Shown piece after piece: positions 1 through 5,977 of a stretch of 15,893 bases of DNA. The position numbers and the translations under genes were made by a program. Origin of the DNA: Mycoplasma sp. CAG:611 (GTDB lineage: Bacteria; Bacillota_I; Bacilli_A; RF39; UBA660); the NCBI GenBank assembly GCA_000434175.1, contig HF999759.1, positions 1 to 15,893 on the forward strand, given 5' to 3'. How positions within the stretch are numbered: position 1 is the first letter of the stretch; every line of letters starts with the position of its first letter. The notes under the pieces are model-generated. The model searched no databases, was not told the DNA's origin, and saw nothing but the letters and a program-made list of their open reading frames with translations.

Positions 1-55
1 TTTTATATATCAAGTTCAAACTAAATAGTTCGAACAGATTTCACTATGGAGCAGT

Positions 56-81
56 TGCTAAACGGGTTTAGCACACTTTTT
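56..81 (+). terminator. Hairpin with short T-run, possible terminator
   Basis: A perfect 7-bp stem (TGCTAAA 56-62, TTTAGCA 67-73) with a CGGG loop is followed three bases later by TTTTT. It may end a plus-strand transcript entering from the left edge. The offset T-run makes it weaker than the other terminators here. Confidence 0.4.
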
Positions 82-171
82 AAATAAATTCATTTGCATT
101 TGATGTGTTAATTATACCGCATTTAGACTATATTTACAATGATTAATGTAGAAATTTATTAAAAAAACATT

Positions 172-183
172 CAAAAATACGAT
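172..183 (+). promoter_or_regulatory. Shared 12-base regulatory motif, copy 1
   Basis: CAAAAATACGAT, identical to 1155-1166 and one base different from 2280-2291. With the following bases it forms an imperfect inverted repeat (CAAAAAT, six bases, ATTGTTG; six of seven positions symmetric). It lies just upstream of the -35 box of the first operon. It is a likely binding site for the tandem-HTH Xre regulator encoded at 1797-2225; that link is inference. Confidence 0.55.
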
Positions 184-188
184 AATTG

Positions 189-217
189 TTGCAAAAAAAC
201 AAATGTTATGGTATAAT
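189..217 (+). promoter_or_regulatory. Sigma-A-type promoter of the ASCH operon
   Basis: -35 TTGCAA (189-194) and -10 TATAAT (212-217) are separated by exactly 17 bases. The predicted start near 224 leaves a leader of about 20 bases holding the ribosome binding site AAGGGGG (228-234). Confidence 0.7.
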
Positions 218-243
218 TACATCCGGTAAGGGGGAATTATGTT

Positions 244-783
244 ATGGATAAAAAGCAAAGAGATAGACTTATAGTTATTTCAATAATGAGTTATTATGCT
301 AGACAAATTTTTGCAGAAACTAAAGGATATGAATTTAGAAAGTCGCCTTTAAAGGATTGTGACTTAAACAAAAAAATATATGTATATTCAGCAAAAGAGG
401 ATAAAGCATTAATTGGCTATATGAAAGTTTCTGATATATTGAAAGGTAATACAAATCAAATATTAAAAGCAACCGGTTATGATGTTCGCCCAGATGGACA
501 TGAAATAGTTGATTATTATGGACAAAATTTTCAAAGATGTTGTGCGTTAAAATTATATGATGTTACTGAATTTGAAGAATATCTTACATTAAGAGATATG
601 AGAAAAATTAATCCTAATGTACAATTACCACAATACTATTCTTATATTTATGAAAATGATCCATTATATCAAGTTATAAAAGAATGGGATAATGCTTTTA
701 GTTTAGATGGCAACCTATGTGAAAATCCTGCTAGAGAAAAACAATTCATATTACAAAGAGCAAAAGAAAGAGGTAGAAGATAA
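244..783 (+). CDS. ASCH/PUA-like domain protein (COG4933-like)
   Basis: A 179-residue soluble protein with the layout of ASCH/PUA-fold nucleic-acid-binding proteins of the COG4933 type. Residues 15-36 fit the helix and YEFRK strand (YEFRK at 29-33), residues 44-50 (KIYVYSA) the 'K-IYVYSS' strand, and 57-66 (IGYMKVSDIL) the following strand. Residues 85-110 resemble the usual 'I-DYY-G---A-ALK' stretch. The family is thought to bind RNA or modified nucleotides; no specific substrate can be read here. The start is set by AAGGGGG nine bases upstream. It is the first gene of a two-gene operon and overlaps the next gene by one base (TAATG). The C-terminal 40 residues, ending in an Arg/Lys-rich tail, have no assignment. 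Family recognition is from pattern memory, not a search. Confidence 0.72.
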   Translation: MDKKQRDRLIVISIMSYYARQIFAETKGYEFRKSPLKDCDLNKKIYVYSAKEDKALIGYMKVSDILKGNTNQILKATGYDVRPDGHEIVDYYGQNFQRCCALKLYDVTEFEEYLTLRDMRKINPNVQLPQYYSYIYENDPLYQVIKEWDNAFSLDGNLCENPAREKQFILQRAKERGRR

Positions 784-1124
784 TGATACATGAAATGAAA
801 TTACAACCAGAATATTTCAATTTTATTCTTAATGGTACAAAGAGAATTGAAATTAGGTTAAATGATGAAAAAAGACAAAATATTAAATTGGGTGATAAAA
901 TTAAATTTTTAAAAGAACCTGATTTAAATGAATCATTTGAAGCACAAGTTATAGGATTGTTAAGATATAATTCTTTTGAAGAAATGTTTAAAGATTATGA
1001 TATTTCAATTTTATCAGATAAATCTATGACAAAAGAAGAATTGATATCTGTTTTAGAACAATTTTATACAAAAGAAAAACAAGAAAAGTATGGTGTTTTA
1101 GGAATTAGAATTGAATTAATCTAA
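783..1124 (+). CDS. Small ASCH domain protein
   Basis: At 113 residues this is the usual length of a stand-alone ASCH domain. The N-terminal helix runs into GTKRIEIRL (18-26), followed by KLGDKIKF (35-42) and a closing strand GVLGIRIEL (104-112). The layout matches E. coli YqfB, an N4-acetylcytidine amidohydrolase: the lysine of 'GRKT' aligns with K20, and the acidic residue of the C-terminal helix with E85 or E86 in 'MTKEEL'. The YqfB catalytic threonine aligns with E23, so the same chemistry is not assured. ASCH domains bind RNA or hydrolyse modified nucleosides; the real substrate is unknown. The start overlaps the previous stop codon by one base, with AAAGAGG (767-773) as ribosome binding site. 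A terminator directly follows. The fold call is firm, the activity is not. Confidence 0.82.
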   Translation: MIHEMKLQPEYFNFILNGTKRIEIRLNDEKRQNIKLGDKIKFLKEPDLNESFEAQVIGLLRYNSFEEMFKDYDISILSDKSMTKEELISVLEQFYTKEKQEKYGVLGIRIELI

Positions 1125-1134
1125 TTCCTTTTTT
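1101..1134 (+). terminator. Intrinsic terminator of the ASCH operon
   Basis: A 9-bp perfect stem (GGAATTAGA 1101-1109, TCTAATTCC 1120-1128) is followed immediately by TTTTTT. It overlaps the last codons of the ASCH gene and separates this operon from the GNAT gene. Confidence 0.8.
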
Positions 1135-1154
1135 ATAGATTTAAAAAAAATATG

Positions 1155-1166
1155 CAAAAATACGAT
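1155..1166 (+). promoter_or_regulatory. Shared 12-base regulatory motif, copy 2
   Basis: CAAAAATACGAT, an exact copy of 172-183. It ends seven bases before the -35 box of the GNAT promoter, close to the five-base gap at copy 1, which points to one regulator acting on both promoters. Confidence 0.55.
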
Positions 1167-1173
1167 TTTTATA

Positions 1174-1202
1174 TTGACTTATTAATATAAAAGTGTTATT
1201 AT
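1174..1202 (+). promoter_or_regulatory. Promoter of the GNAT gene
   Basis: -35 TTGACT (1174-1179) and -10 TATTAT (1197-1202) have a 17-base spacer. It is independent of the upstream operon because a terminator lies between them. Confidence 0.7.
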
Positions 1203-1232
1203 AGAACACAAATTTTTGGGAGGGGATTTTAA

Positions 1233-1775
1233 ATGGCAAAGATTGAAAGTTTAAAAAATTATATTGGAGTTTTAAATGAAGATGAATTTATAAAGTTATC
1301 TAAACAAATATATGATATTACTGATTTCATCTGTGAAGATTACCCAAAGCACAAAGAATGGTATTTTCAAAAACAAATTCCTAGAATTTTTACACCAAGT
1401 GGAGAAATACTTTTTGCAAGATCTGAAGAAGATGAAAATAAAATCATTGCAATGGCTTGTCTTAAAAAAGATGAAGAAGAACAAAAAATTTGTACATTAT
1501 ATGTTTCAGATCAATGTAGAGGACAACATTTAGGTACAAGAATGGTTGAAGCATCAATGGAGTTTTTAGGTACTACAAAACCACTTATAACATTAGCAGA
1601 CTATAAATTGCCAATGTTTCAACCTATTATTGAAAAGTATGATTGGGAACTAACAGAAGTTGTATCTGGTCTATATAATGATAGGGCAAAAGAACTATGT
1701 TTTAATGGAAAACTAACTAAAGATGTTAATCTTGAACAATCAGGCTTGACTTTAACAAAAAAACCAAGAAAATAA
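1233..1775 (+). CDS. GNAT family N-acetyltransferase
   Basis: A 180-residue GCN5-related acetyltransferase expected to transfer acetyl from acetyl-CoA to an amine. Motif A is clear: a beta strand ICTLYVS (86-92) followed by the pyrophosphate-binding loop RGQHLG (96-101) and helix TRMVEASM (102-109). The stretch ENKIIAMACLKK (68-79) is the preceding strand pair. The N-terminal 60 residues and the Lys-rich tail (KKPRK) are not assigned. The start follows a strong GGGAGGGG site. The gene is monocistronic between two terminators, has its own promoter, and carries the same upstream motif as the ASCH pair, so it probably belongs to the same response. The acetyl acceptor cannot be read from the sequence; antibiotic, protein and RNA substrates all remain possible. 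Confidence 0.85.
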   Translation: MAKIESLKNYIGVLNEDEFIKLSKQIYDITDFICEDYPKHKEWYFQKQIPRIFTPSGEILFARSEEDENKIIAMACLKKDEEEQKICTLYVSDQCRGQHLGTRMVEASMEFLGTTKPLITLADYKLPMFQPIIEKYDWELTEVVSGLYNDRAKELCFNGKLTKDVNLEQSGLTLTKKPRK

Positions 1776-1798
1776 AAAACAGATTAATTCTGTTTTTT
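1774..1798. terminator. Bidirectional terminator between GNAT and Xre genes
   Basis: A 10-bp stem (AAAAAACAGA 1774-1783, TCTGTTTTTT 1789-1798) with loop TTAAT. Its A and T arms give a U-tract in both directions. It lies between convergent genes and overlaps the stop codons of both. Confidence 0.8.
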
Positions 1799-2225
1799 AT
1801 TTTCTTCCACAAAGCCAATCAAGAGAAATGTTGTATTTATTAACTATTTCTAATGCAAACGCTGTCAATAATGTTGTTTTACCGCTTTCATAAGCACTTA
1901 TAGTTGATTGAGTGGTATTAAGAATATTAGCTAGTTCAGTTTGAGTTATTTCATTGGATTTTCTAAATTCTTTTAATCGTTGTCCTATTATTTCATTACT
2001 AAATTTGTATTTTTTAGTCGATTTTGAGGTACGAGTAATTCCAATAACATAATCCATACTAACTTTAAAATGATTACATAATATATTTAATTTACTTAAT
2101 GGAATTAATTCTTTTCCATTTTCCCACCTAGAATAATTTGATTGACTTACCTTTAAAATTTCTGCCATATCTTCTTGATTCAATTCAGCTTCATCCCTAA
2201 TATCTAATAATCTTTCACTAAGCAT
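1797..2225 (-). CDS. Tandem-HTH Xre-family transcriptional regulator
   Basis: A 142-residue protein made of two Xre/Cro-C1 helix-turn-helix domains and almost nothing else. HTH 1 spans about 3-62, with QEDMAEILKVSQSNYSRWEN at 17-36. HTH 2 spans about 79-139, with QTELANILNTTQSTISAYES at 95-114. Each ends in the typical 'dyviG'/'dwLcG' helix. The start is the ATG at 2225, because AGGTG lies five bases upstream; a frame open to 2282 would add 19 residues without a ribosome binding site. A protein with two linked HTH units could hold both halves of an operator or bridge two sites. It is divergent from the membrane operon at 2343. The intergenic region holds a copy of the motif shared with two other promoters, so it probably also controls its own synthesis. 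Confidence 0.9.
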   Translation of the reverse strand: MLSERLLDIRDEAELNQEDMAEILKVSQSNYSRWENGKELIPLSKLNILCNHFKVSMDYVIGITRTSKSTKKYKFSNEIIGQRLKEFRKSNEITQTELANILNTTQSTISAYESGKTTLLTAFALEIVNKYNISLDWLCGRK

Positions 2226-2279
2226 ACTATCACCTAAATATAATTTTCCCATTTTAAATTTAAATATCAGGTTTTTATG

Positions 2280-2291
2280 CAAAATAACGAT
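2280..2291 (+). promoter_or_regulatory. Shared regulatory motif, copy 3 (variant)
   Basis: CAAAATAACGAT differs by one base from copies 1 and 2. With the next bases it forms CAAA...TTTG symmetry. It sits between the divergent Xre and membrane-operon genes and just upstream of the plus-strand -10 box, where a bound protein would block transcription. Confidence 0.5.
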
Positions 2292-2299
2292 ATTTGTGT

Positions 2300-2310
2300 T
2301 ATAATATAAT
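2300..2310 (+). promoter_or_regulatory. -10 region of the membrane-protein operon
   Basis: Two overlapping TATAAT hexamers lie at 2300-2305 and 2305-2310. No good -35 box exists at the correct distance: ATGCAA at 2277 is the best and overlaps the shared motif. A promoter that needs help from an activator would fit, but that is inference. Confidence 0.45.
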
Positions 2311-2342
2311 TGCAGTAAAAAATTTGGTTAGGAGGTAAAAAA

Positions 2343-2624
2343 ATGAAATATAAACAAAAAGATAGTTGTTATTTGCCAACAAAAATAACTTTTTATATGT
2401 TTTTATTGCTTAGTATTCTTTTTTTATTAAAATTTAATTATACTGTAAGTATTAGTTATTGTAATGCAAATAACATTCCATTGAATTTTGTATTACCTAC
2501 TAGTGGTATGCCTTTTATATTTGGAATGATTTTAACACTATCTATTCTTGAAAGTATTGGAATATATTATTTTAGTAAATTGCTAAAGAAAATTTCTTTT
2601 ATAAACTCAATTAATAAACATTAA
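2343..2624 (+). CDS. Small two-helix membrane protein
   Basis: A 93-residue protein that I do not recognise. It has two hydrophobic helices at about 13-30 and 57-79, joined by a loop of 26 residues containing 'CNANNIP', with a short basic tail (KLLKK...NKH). By the positive-inside rule both ends should face the cytoplasm. AGGAGGT seven bases before the ATG makes this a strong start. It is the first gene of a run of four closely spaced plus-strand genes behind one -10 region, divergent from the Xre regulator. Two-helix proteins of this size in such settings include holins, toxins and immunity proteins, but no motif decides among them. Confidence 0.65.
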   Translation: MKYKQKDSCYLPTKITFYMFLLLSILFLLKFNYTVSISYCNANNIPLNFVLPTSGMPFIFGMILTLSILESIGIYYFSKLLKKISFINSINKH

Positions 2625-2627
2625 TGA

Positions 2628-2915
2628 ATGGTGGTTAGTGTGAGAGGAAATGATGATGTAAGATTTTATGTAGTTTTGTTAATTATACAGGTAATATTGT
2701 CAATAATATATGGTGTTTATATAATTATTGATGAAAGAAAAAAGTGGCAAGAAAGAGAATTTTTTAAATATACACTTCGTTATGAAATGGATTATTTTCT
2801 ATATATAGATATGGTTAAAAAAATGAGAATAGTGTTGTTTAAAAAGAAAATGCAATTATTTTTGTTAAGCATTTTGGTATTATTAAGGAGGATGTTTGTA
2901 TGGAAGAAGAATTAA
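2628..2915 (+). CDS. Small membrane protein, uncertain start and 3' end
   Basis: An open frame of up to 95 residues with a hydrophobic helix at about 13-33 (VVLLIIQVILSIIYGVYIII), a charged segment (DERKKWQEREFF) and a second hydrophobic stretch near 76-86. I do not recognise it. No convincing ribosome binding site precedes the ATG at 2628; GTG at 2640 is an alternative with weak GGTGG upstream. The last third lies after an A7 run near 2818 and reads unlike the first two thirds. A one-base shift at that run would end the protein soon after, near 2840, leaving the strong ribosome binding site of the next gene outside any coding sequence. It may be intact, shifted or decaying. It overlaps the next gene by 16 bases as written. 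Confidence 0.45.
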   Translation: MVVSVRGNDDVRFYVVLLIIQVILSIIYGVYIIIDERKKWQEREFFKYTLRYEMDYFLYIDMVKKMRIVLFKKKMQLFLLSILVLLRRMFVWKKN

Positions 2916-3148
2916 TAATTCCAATTTTATTCTTTTTTATAGCTGCTTTAGGTGGTATATGTTTATTGATATTTTGCTTTAGAAAAAATGATGATGGCTA
3001 TGATTACGATAAAATTATAAGAATGATGCATGAACAAACTGAAGAAAATTTGGATGCACTTTCAAAGATGAATAAAGAAAAAGATAAGATAGAAGAAAAA
3101 ATAAGAGATAAAAAGAAAAAACTTGGTATGAAGTTAGTTGATAAATGA
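2900..3148 (+). CDS. Membrane-anchored coiled-coil protein
   Basis: An 82-residue protein with one N-terminal hydrophobic helix (about 6-27) followed by FRKNDDGYDYDK and a highly charged helical region (40-80, Lys/Glu-rich, likely coiled coil). The positive residues after the helix place the charged domain in the cytoplasm. The start has a near-perfect AAGGAGG (2885-2891) nine bases upstream, the best in the operon. It is spaced 20 bases from the next gene, so the two are probably co-translated at similar levels. No family is recognised. The shape suggests a small scaffold or anchor at the membrane, possibly for the 173-residue soluble protein that follows; this is inference from order only. 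Confidence 0.7.
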   Translation: MEEELIIPILFFFIAALGGICLLIFCFRKNDDGYDYDKIIRMMHEQTEENLDALSKMNKEKDKIEEKIRDKKKKLGMKLVDK

Positions 3149-3168
3149 TTTAAGGAGGAATAAATAAT

Positions 3169-3690
3169 ATGAGTATTAAAAATGAAGTTGATATTATAAG
3201 AAAAGAAAACTTAAAATTAAATAAAAAAGATACAAAATTAGTTTTTGAAACTTTAATGAAAGTATATAAAAGTAAAATTGTTAATGAAGCAAGAAATATA
3301 ATGGGTTATACATTAGATGTAGTTGTTGCCAATATGAATGGATTTAATAGACTTGGTAATTCCCAAAATATTTATCAAAAATGGGGAGATAACTTTTATA
3401 TAGATTTCTATAACTCTGTATTTTGCAAAGAAGAAGTAGATGAAAATGGAGATTTAGTTAGTAATAAAAGTGAAGCCTTTTCTGAAATTAACGAACTTGA
3501 TTCTATTAAAAATATATCATTTTCTTTAAAAGAAATAATACTAATATGTAAGCAGAATAATATTGATATTAAACTACATACGAAAGATGATTATTCAACT
3601 ATGACTACACTAGAAATTAAACCATATGAAGGTCATATTCAAGATGATACAAACATTGATAATTATTTAATGTCAGTAATTGATAATTAA
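3169..3690 (+). CDS. Uncharacterised soluble protein
   Basis: A 173-residue protein that I do not recognise, with no membrane segment and no known catalytic motif. The N-terminal 45 residues are a Lys/Asn-rich amphipathic region (MSIKNEVDIIRKENLKLNKK). The middle has a WGDNFYIDFYNSVFCKEEVD segment (76-95), and the C-terminal half mixes strands and helices (ISFSLKEIILICKQ, 115-128). AAGGAGG upstream gives a clear start. It is the last gene of the four-gene operon and is followed by a terminator. The order (two small membrane proteins, an anchored coiled coil, a soluble protein) under an Xre regulator is reminiscent of accessory cargo of mobile elements, but no function can be assigned. Confidence 0.65.
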   Translation: MSIKNEVDIIRKENLKLNKKDTKLVFETLMKVYKSKIVNEARNIMGYTLDVVVANMNGFNRLGNSQNIYQKWGDNFYIDFYNSVFCKEEVDENGDLVSNKSEAFSEINELDSIKNISFSLKEIILICKQNNIDIKLHTKDDYSTMTTLEIKPYEGHIQDDTNIDNYLMSVIDN

Positions 3691-3707
3691 ATATATTAAC
3701 AAAAATT

Positions 3708-3754
3708 GATATATTATAGTTTTTAGAAAAATCTAACATTAATATATCTTTTTT
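3708..3754 (+). terminator. Terminator of the four-gene operon
   Basis: A 9-bp perfect but A/T-rich stem (GATATATTA 3708-3716, TAATATATC 3740-3748) with a 23-base loop, followed by TTTTTT. The position, 18 bases after the stop codon, supports the call; the weak stem and long loop lower it. Confidence 0.55.
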
Positions 3755-3797
3755 ATTGTTTTTAACATATATTTAATTTCAACAGGATATGGGATAA

Positions 3798-3857
3798 GTA
3801 CCTCTAATAAGTTGAAACCCTTATTTCATAAGGCTTAACACTTATTTGAAGAGGTGC
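3798..3857 (+). ncRNA. Long imperfect stem-loop, possible structured RNA or DNA site
   Basis: This lies in a stretch of about 310 bases without a gene (3691-4004). An 8-bp stem (3798-3805 with 3850-3857, one G-U) continues, after a three-base bulge (TGA), into a 7-bp stem (AATAAGT 3806-3812, ACTTATT 3840-3846). This encloses a separate hairpin CCTTAT-TTC-ATAAGG (3819-3833). A further small hairpin (TTTCCGC...GCGAAAA, 3865-3881) follows. No convincing -35 box precedes it. It could be a non-coding RNA, the leader of a transcript ending at 3982, or a DNA site for recombination or replication. The strand is assumed, since the structure can form on both. Confidence 0.4.
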
Positions 3858-3886
3858 AAATCTATTTCCGCACTTGCGAAAATGAG

Positions 3887-3892
3887 TATAAT
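3887..3892 (+). promoter_or_regulatory. Candidate -10 box in the gene-poor stretch
   Basis: A perfect TATAAT with only a poor -35 (TTTCCG, 16 bases upstream). A start here would give a transcript of about 80 bases ending at the terminator at 3954-3982, with no credible reading frame. Confidence 0.3.
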
Positions 3893-3956
3893 GATATGCA
3901 AAAGATATGCACTTTGTATTTAGTTTACTTATTTAATAAGGAAAAAATGATATGCA
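3893..3956 (+). repeat. Three copies of GATATGCA
   Basis: The octamer occurs at 3893-3900, 3904-3911 and 3949-3956. The first two start 11 bases apart (about one helical turn), and the third runs into the terminator stem. In the last two copies the match extends to GATATGCACTT. These may be protein-binding repeats or a trace of short duplication. Confidence 0.55.
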
Positions 3957-3982
3957 CTTATATAAAAATAGGTGCTTTTTTT
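3954..3982 (+). terminator. Intrinsic terminator, plus strand
   Basis: Stem GCACTTAT (3954-3961) with ATAGGTGC (3968-3975), 8 bp with one G-U, loop ATAAAA, followed by TTTTTTT. It may also serve the minus-strand transcript of the 54-residue gene, since T6 follows six bases after the stem in that direction. Confidence 0.7.
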
Positions 3983-4004
3983 ATCTTAAAATTGCTTTAA
4001 ATTC

Positions 4005-4169
4005 TTATTCTTTGTTTTCATTTTTATTATTAATTTCTTTGTCATTTTCCAACAATAAAGTTGAACATTTTTCTTCAATAACTTTTGGTAAGAATTCCTT
4101 TATAGTCTCTTTGTCATTGTTAAAATACTCCATTAATTGTGGTAGTAGATATTTAAAAAAATAATTCAT
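4005..4169 (-). CDS. Small 54-residue protein downstream of recombinase
   Basis: A short frame on the minus strand, below common length cut-offs. It starts at an ATG (4169) with a strong AAGGGGG site about eight bases upstream. It begins 49 bases after the stop of the serine recombinase on the same strand, so the two are probably co-transcribed. The product starts MNYFFKYLLPQLMEYFNNDK, has an amphipathic helix to about residue 40 (KEFLPKVIEEK), and ends in a Glu/Asn/Lys-rich tail. There is no membrane segment or known motif. A convergent terminator lies 22 bases beyond the stop. Its position suggests a recombination directionality factor or other small accessory protein of the element, but this is inference from context only. 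Confidence 0.7.
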   Translation of the reverse strand: MNYFFKYLLPQLMEYFNNDKETIKEFLPKVIEEKCSTLLLENDKEINNKNENKE

Positions 4170-4218
4170 TTATATAACCCCCTTATATTCTTTAAATTAA
4201 AAAAATTGAAGTACTAAT

Positions 4219-5958
4219 TTATACCTCAATTTCTAATATAGTAAATTTGTTTTTTTCAAACTTTGTTTTTCTTTCTTGTGGAATAATTTGTATAATGTTA
4301 TCTTTGTCATATTCATTAATATTAAATAAGTCAGCTTGTATAGTAGTTTCCTTAATGTTATAAAACTCTCTTAATGATTCGATGTATTCTTGTGTTTTAA
4401 ATTCGTTTTTATAATTAGATAATATAGCATCTCTCTCATCAATATTTATTATCATATCGAAACAATCACTTCTAAACATATAACCAATATTTTCTATTTC
4501 ATTTTTATTAAAAATAATATCATTAATGGAAACATTATATTTTTTATCTATATCAATTTTAATTTCATCAATATATTTGTTTATAATATAATATTTTTGA
4601 CTACTATCTAATTTTTTCCAAAGGTTATGACTTTTTACATATTCTGATTTCATTTTCATTTTTTCTATTTCTTTGATATTAAATATTGTTTCTATATCTT
4701 GTTTGTATTCAATATTTCTTTTTGTTTCTTCTAGTTCATTAAGTTTAATTTCAACATTTTCTAATTCTCTTTGTAATTCGTTCAATTCTTCTTGAAATAT
4801 ATTTGCATCTATAATAGCATCTATAAAAGAAGTTTTAATTCTTGTTATTTTATTATTAATATCTTCTTTCATAGTTAAATATTTTTTAATTTCATTTTCT
4901 ACATCTTTATTTAGAGTTGGCTTAAAAGAGTTATCAATTATCAAGAAAAAATCTAACATATCATTTAAAAATTCCATAAGTTCTTTTTCTATTTTCTTTT
5001 CATTAATTCTAGTTTTGCAACAATTACATTTGTAATATAAATGTTTTTCTTTATTTTTGCTTGTACTAGAAGTGCCACCCATAACTTTATTGCATTTGGG
5101 ACATATAATTTTTTGCATAAATATATATGTTGCTTTTCTTTTAAAGTTTTTCAAATTTTTTTCTTTTCTTTTTTGTACCATATCAAAAGTTGTCTTATCT
5201 ATAATTGCTGGTACAACATTTTTAAATATTTGTATTTCGTTGTTTGTTCTTTTTCCATATTCGCTATTACCAATATATAATTGATTTGAAAGTATTTTAT
5301 CAACAGTAGTTGTAGGCCATCTTCTATTTAAAACATTTTCTTCTTTAAATAATTTACAAATAGAGCAAACTGACATACCATCTAAATATAATTTAAATAT
5401 TCTTCTAACAACATCTGCTTGTACCTCATCAATAAATATTTTTTTACTACCATTTTTTTTGACATAGCCAAGTGGTGGTCGTCCTGAAATATGACCTTGT
5501 TTAATAGCACCTACTAAACCGACTTTTGTTCTTTCGCTAGTTCTTTCAATTTCAAGTTGTGCTAAAATCGTTATCATTCTCACAAAAAACTTTCCATTAG
5601 CACTTGATGTATTAATTTCTTCACTAATGCTTTCTAAGCCACAATTATATTTATCAAGAAATTTACATATGTTTTCTAAGTCTTGAATAGATCGAGTTAA
5701 TCTATCTAGTTTAAAAATAATAATCTTGTTGATTTTTCCTTGTTTAACATCTTCAATCATTTCTTGAAACTTTGGTCTATTGGTGTTTTTAGCAGAAACT
5801 CCTTCTTCGCGATATACTTTGAATATTTCGTAGTTCTTAAACTCACATAACTGTTTCATTCTACATTCTTGTTCGTCTAAACTATGTCCAAATCTTGATT
5901 GATCTTCAGTTGAAACACGAGGATAAAGTCCTACGATTACTTTTTTGTTTTCATTCAT
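4219..5958 (-). CDS. Large serine recombinase (site-specific integrase)
   Basis: A 579-residue serine integrase. It is expected to cut both att sites, form a 5' phosphoserine link and exchange strands to integrate or excise an element. The catalytic domain covers about 7-150: the nucleophile is S16 in LYPRVSTEDQ (11-20), with arginine-rich GVSAKNTNRPKF (53-64), LDRLTRS (84-90) and the IERTSERTKVG helix (137-147). The recombinase domain spans about 160-265, starting SGRPPLGY. The zinc ribbon has CPKC (286-289) and CNCC (311-314). A coiled coil follows at about 360-425, as in this family. The length is at the lower normal limit and no residue of the core is missing. The ribosome binding site AAAGGGG supports the start. 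No transposition partner genes are present, so it marks an integrated element rather than a complete transposon. Confidence 0.95.
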   Translation of the reverse strand: MNENKKVIVGLYPRVSTEDQSRFGHSLDEQECRMKQLCEFKNYEIFKVYREEGVSAKNTNRPKFQEMIEDVKQGKINKIIIFKLDRLTRSIQDLENICKFLDKYNCGLESISEEINTSSANGKFFVRMITILAQLEIERTSERTKVGLVGAIKQGHISGRPPLGYVKKNGSKKIFIDEVQADVVRRIFKLYLDGMSVCSICKLFKEENVLNRRWPTTTVDKILSNQLYIGNSEYGKRTNNEIQIFKNVVPAIIDKTTFDMVQKRKEKNLKNFKRKATYIFMQKIICPKCNKVMGGTSSTSKNKEKHLYYKCNCCKTRINEKKIEKELMEFLNDMLDFFLIIDNSFKPTLNKDVENEIKKYLTMKEDINNKITRIKTSFIDAIIDANIFQEELNELQRELENVEIKLNELEETKRNIEYKQDIETIFNIKEIEKMKMKSEYVKSHNLWKKLDSSQKYYIINKYIDEIKIDIDKKYNVSINDIIFNKNEIENIGYMFRSDCFDMIINIDERDAILSNYKNEFKTQEYIESLREFYNIKETTIQADLFNINEYDKDNIIQIIPQERKTKFEKNKFTILEIEV

Positions 5959-5977
5959 TTATTATCATCCCCTTTAC

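Noticed and set aside
31..38. The palindrome GTTCGAAC as a LexA box or tRNA T-loop remnant.
   Set aside because: It does not fit the longer Bacillota LexA consensus, and no tRNA arm folds around it.
46..53. ATGGAGCA, identical to the tRNA-Gly 3' end region (6628-6635), as a possible att duplication.
   Set aside because: Only eight bases match and similarity stops at once on both sides. tRNA-targeting integrations usually duplicate 15 or more bases, and the integrase here is a serine type.
3952..4164. A plus-strand frame of 70 codons starting inside the last GATATGCA repeat.
   Set aside because: It lacks a ribosome binding site, its start lies in a terminator hairpin, and the opposite strand holds a better supported 54-residue gene.
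4219..5958. The recombinase as a transposon resolvase or IS607-type transposase.
   Set aside because: The length, the recombinase and zinc ribbon domains after the catalytic domain and the C-terminal coiled coil identify a large serine integrase; no TnpB or Tn3-type transposase is present.
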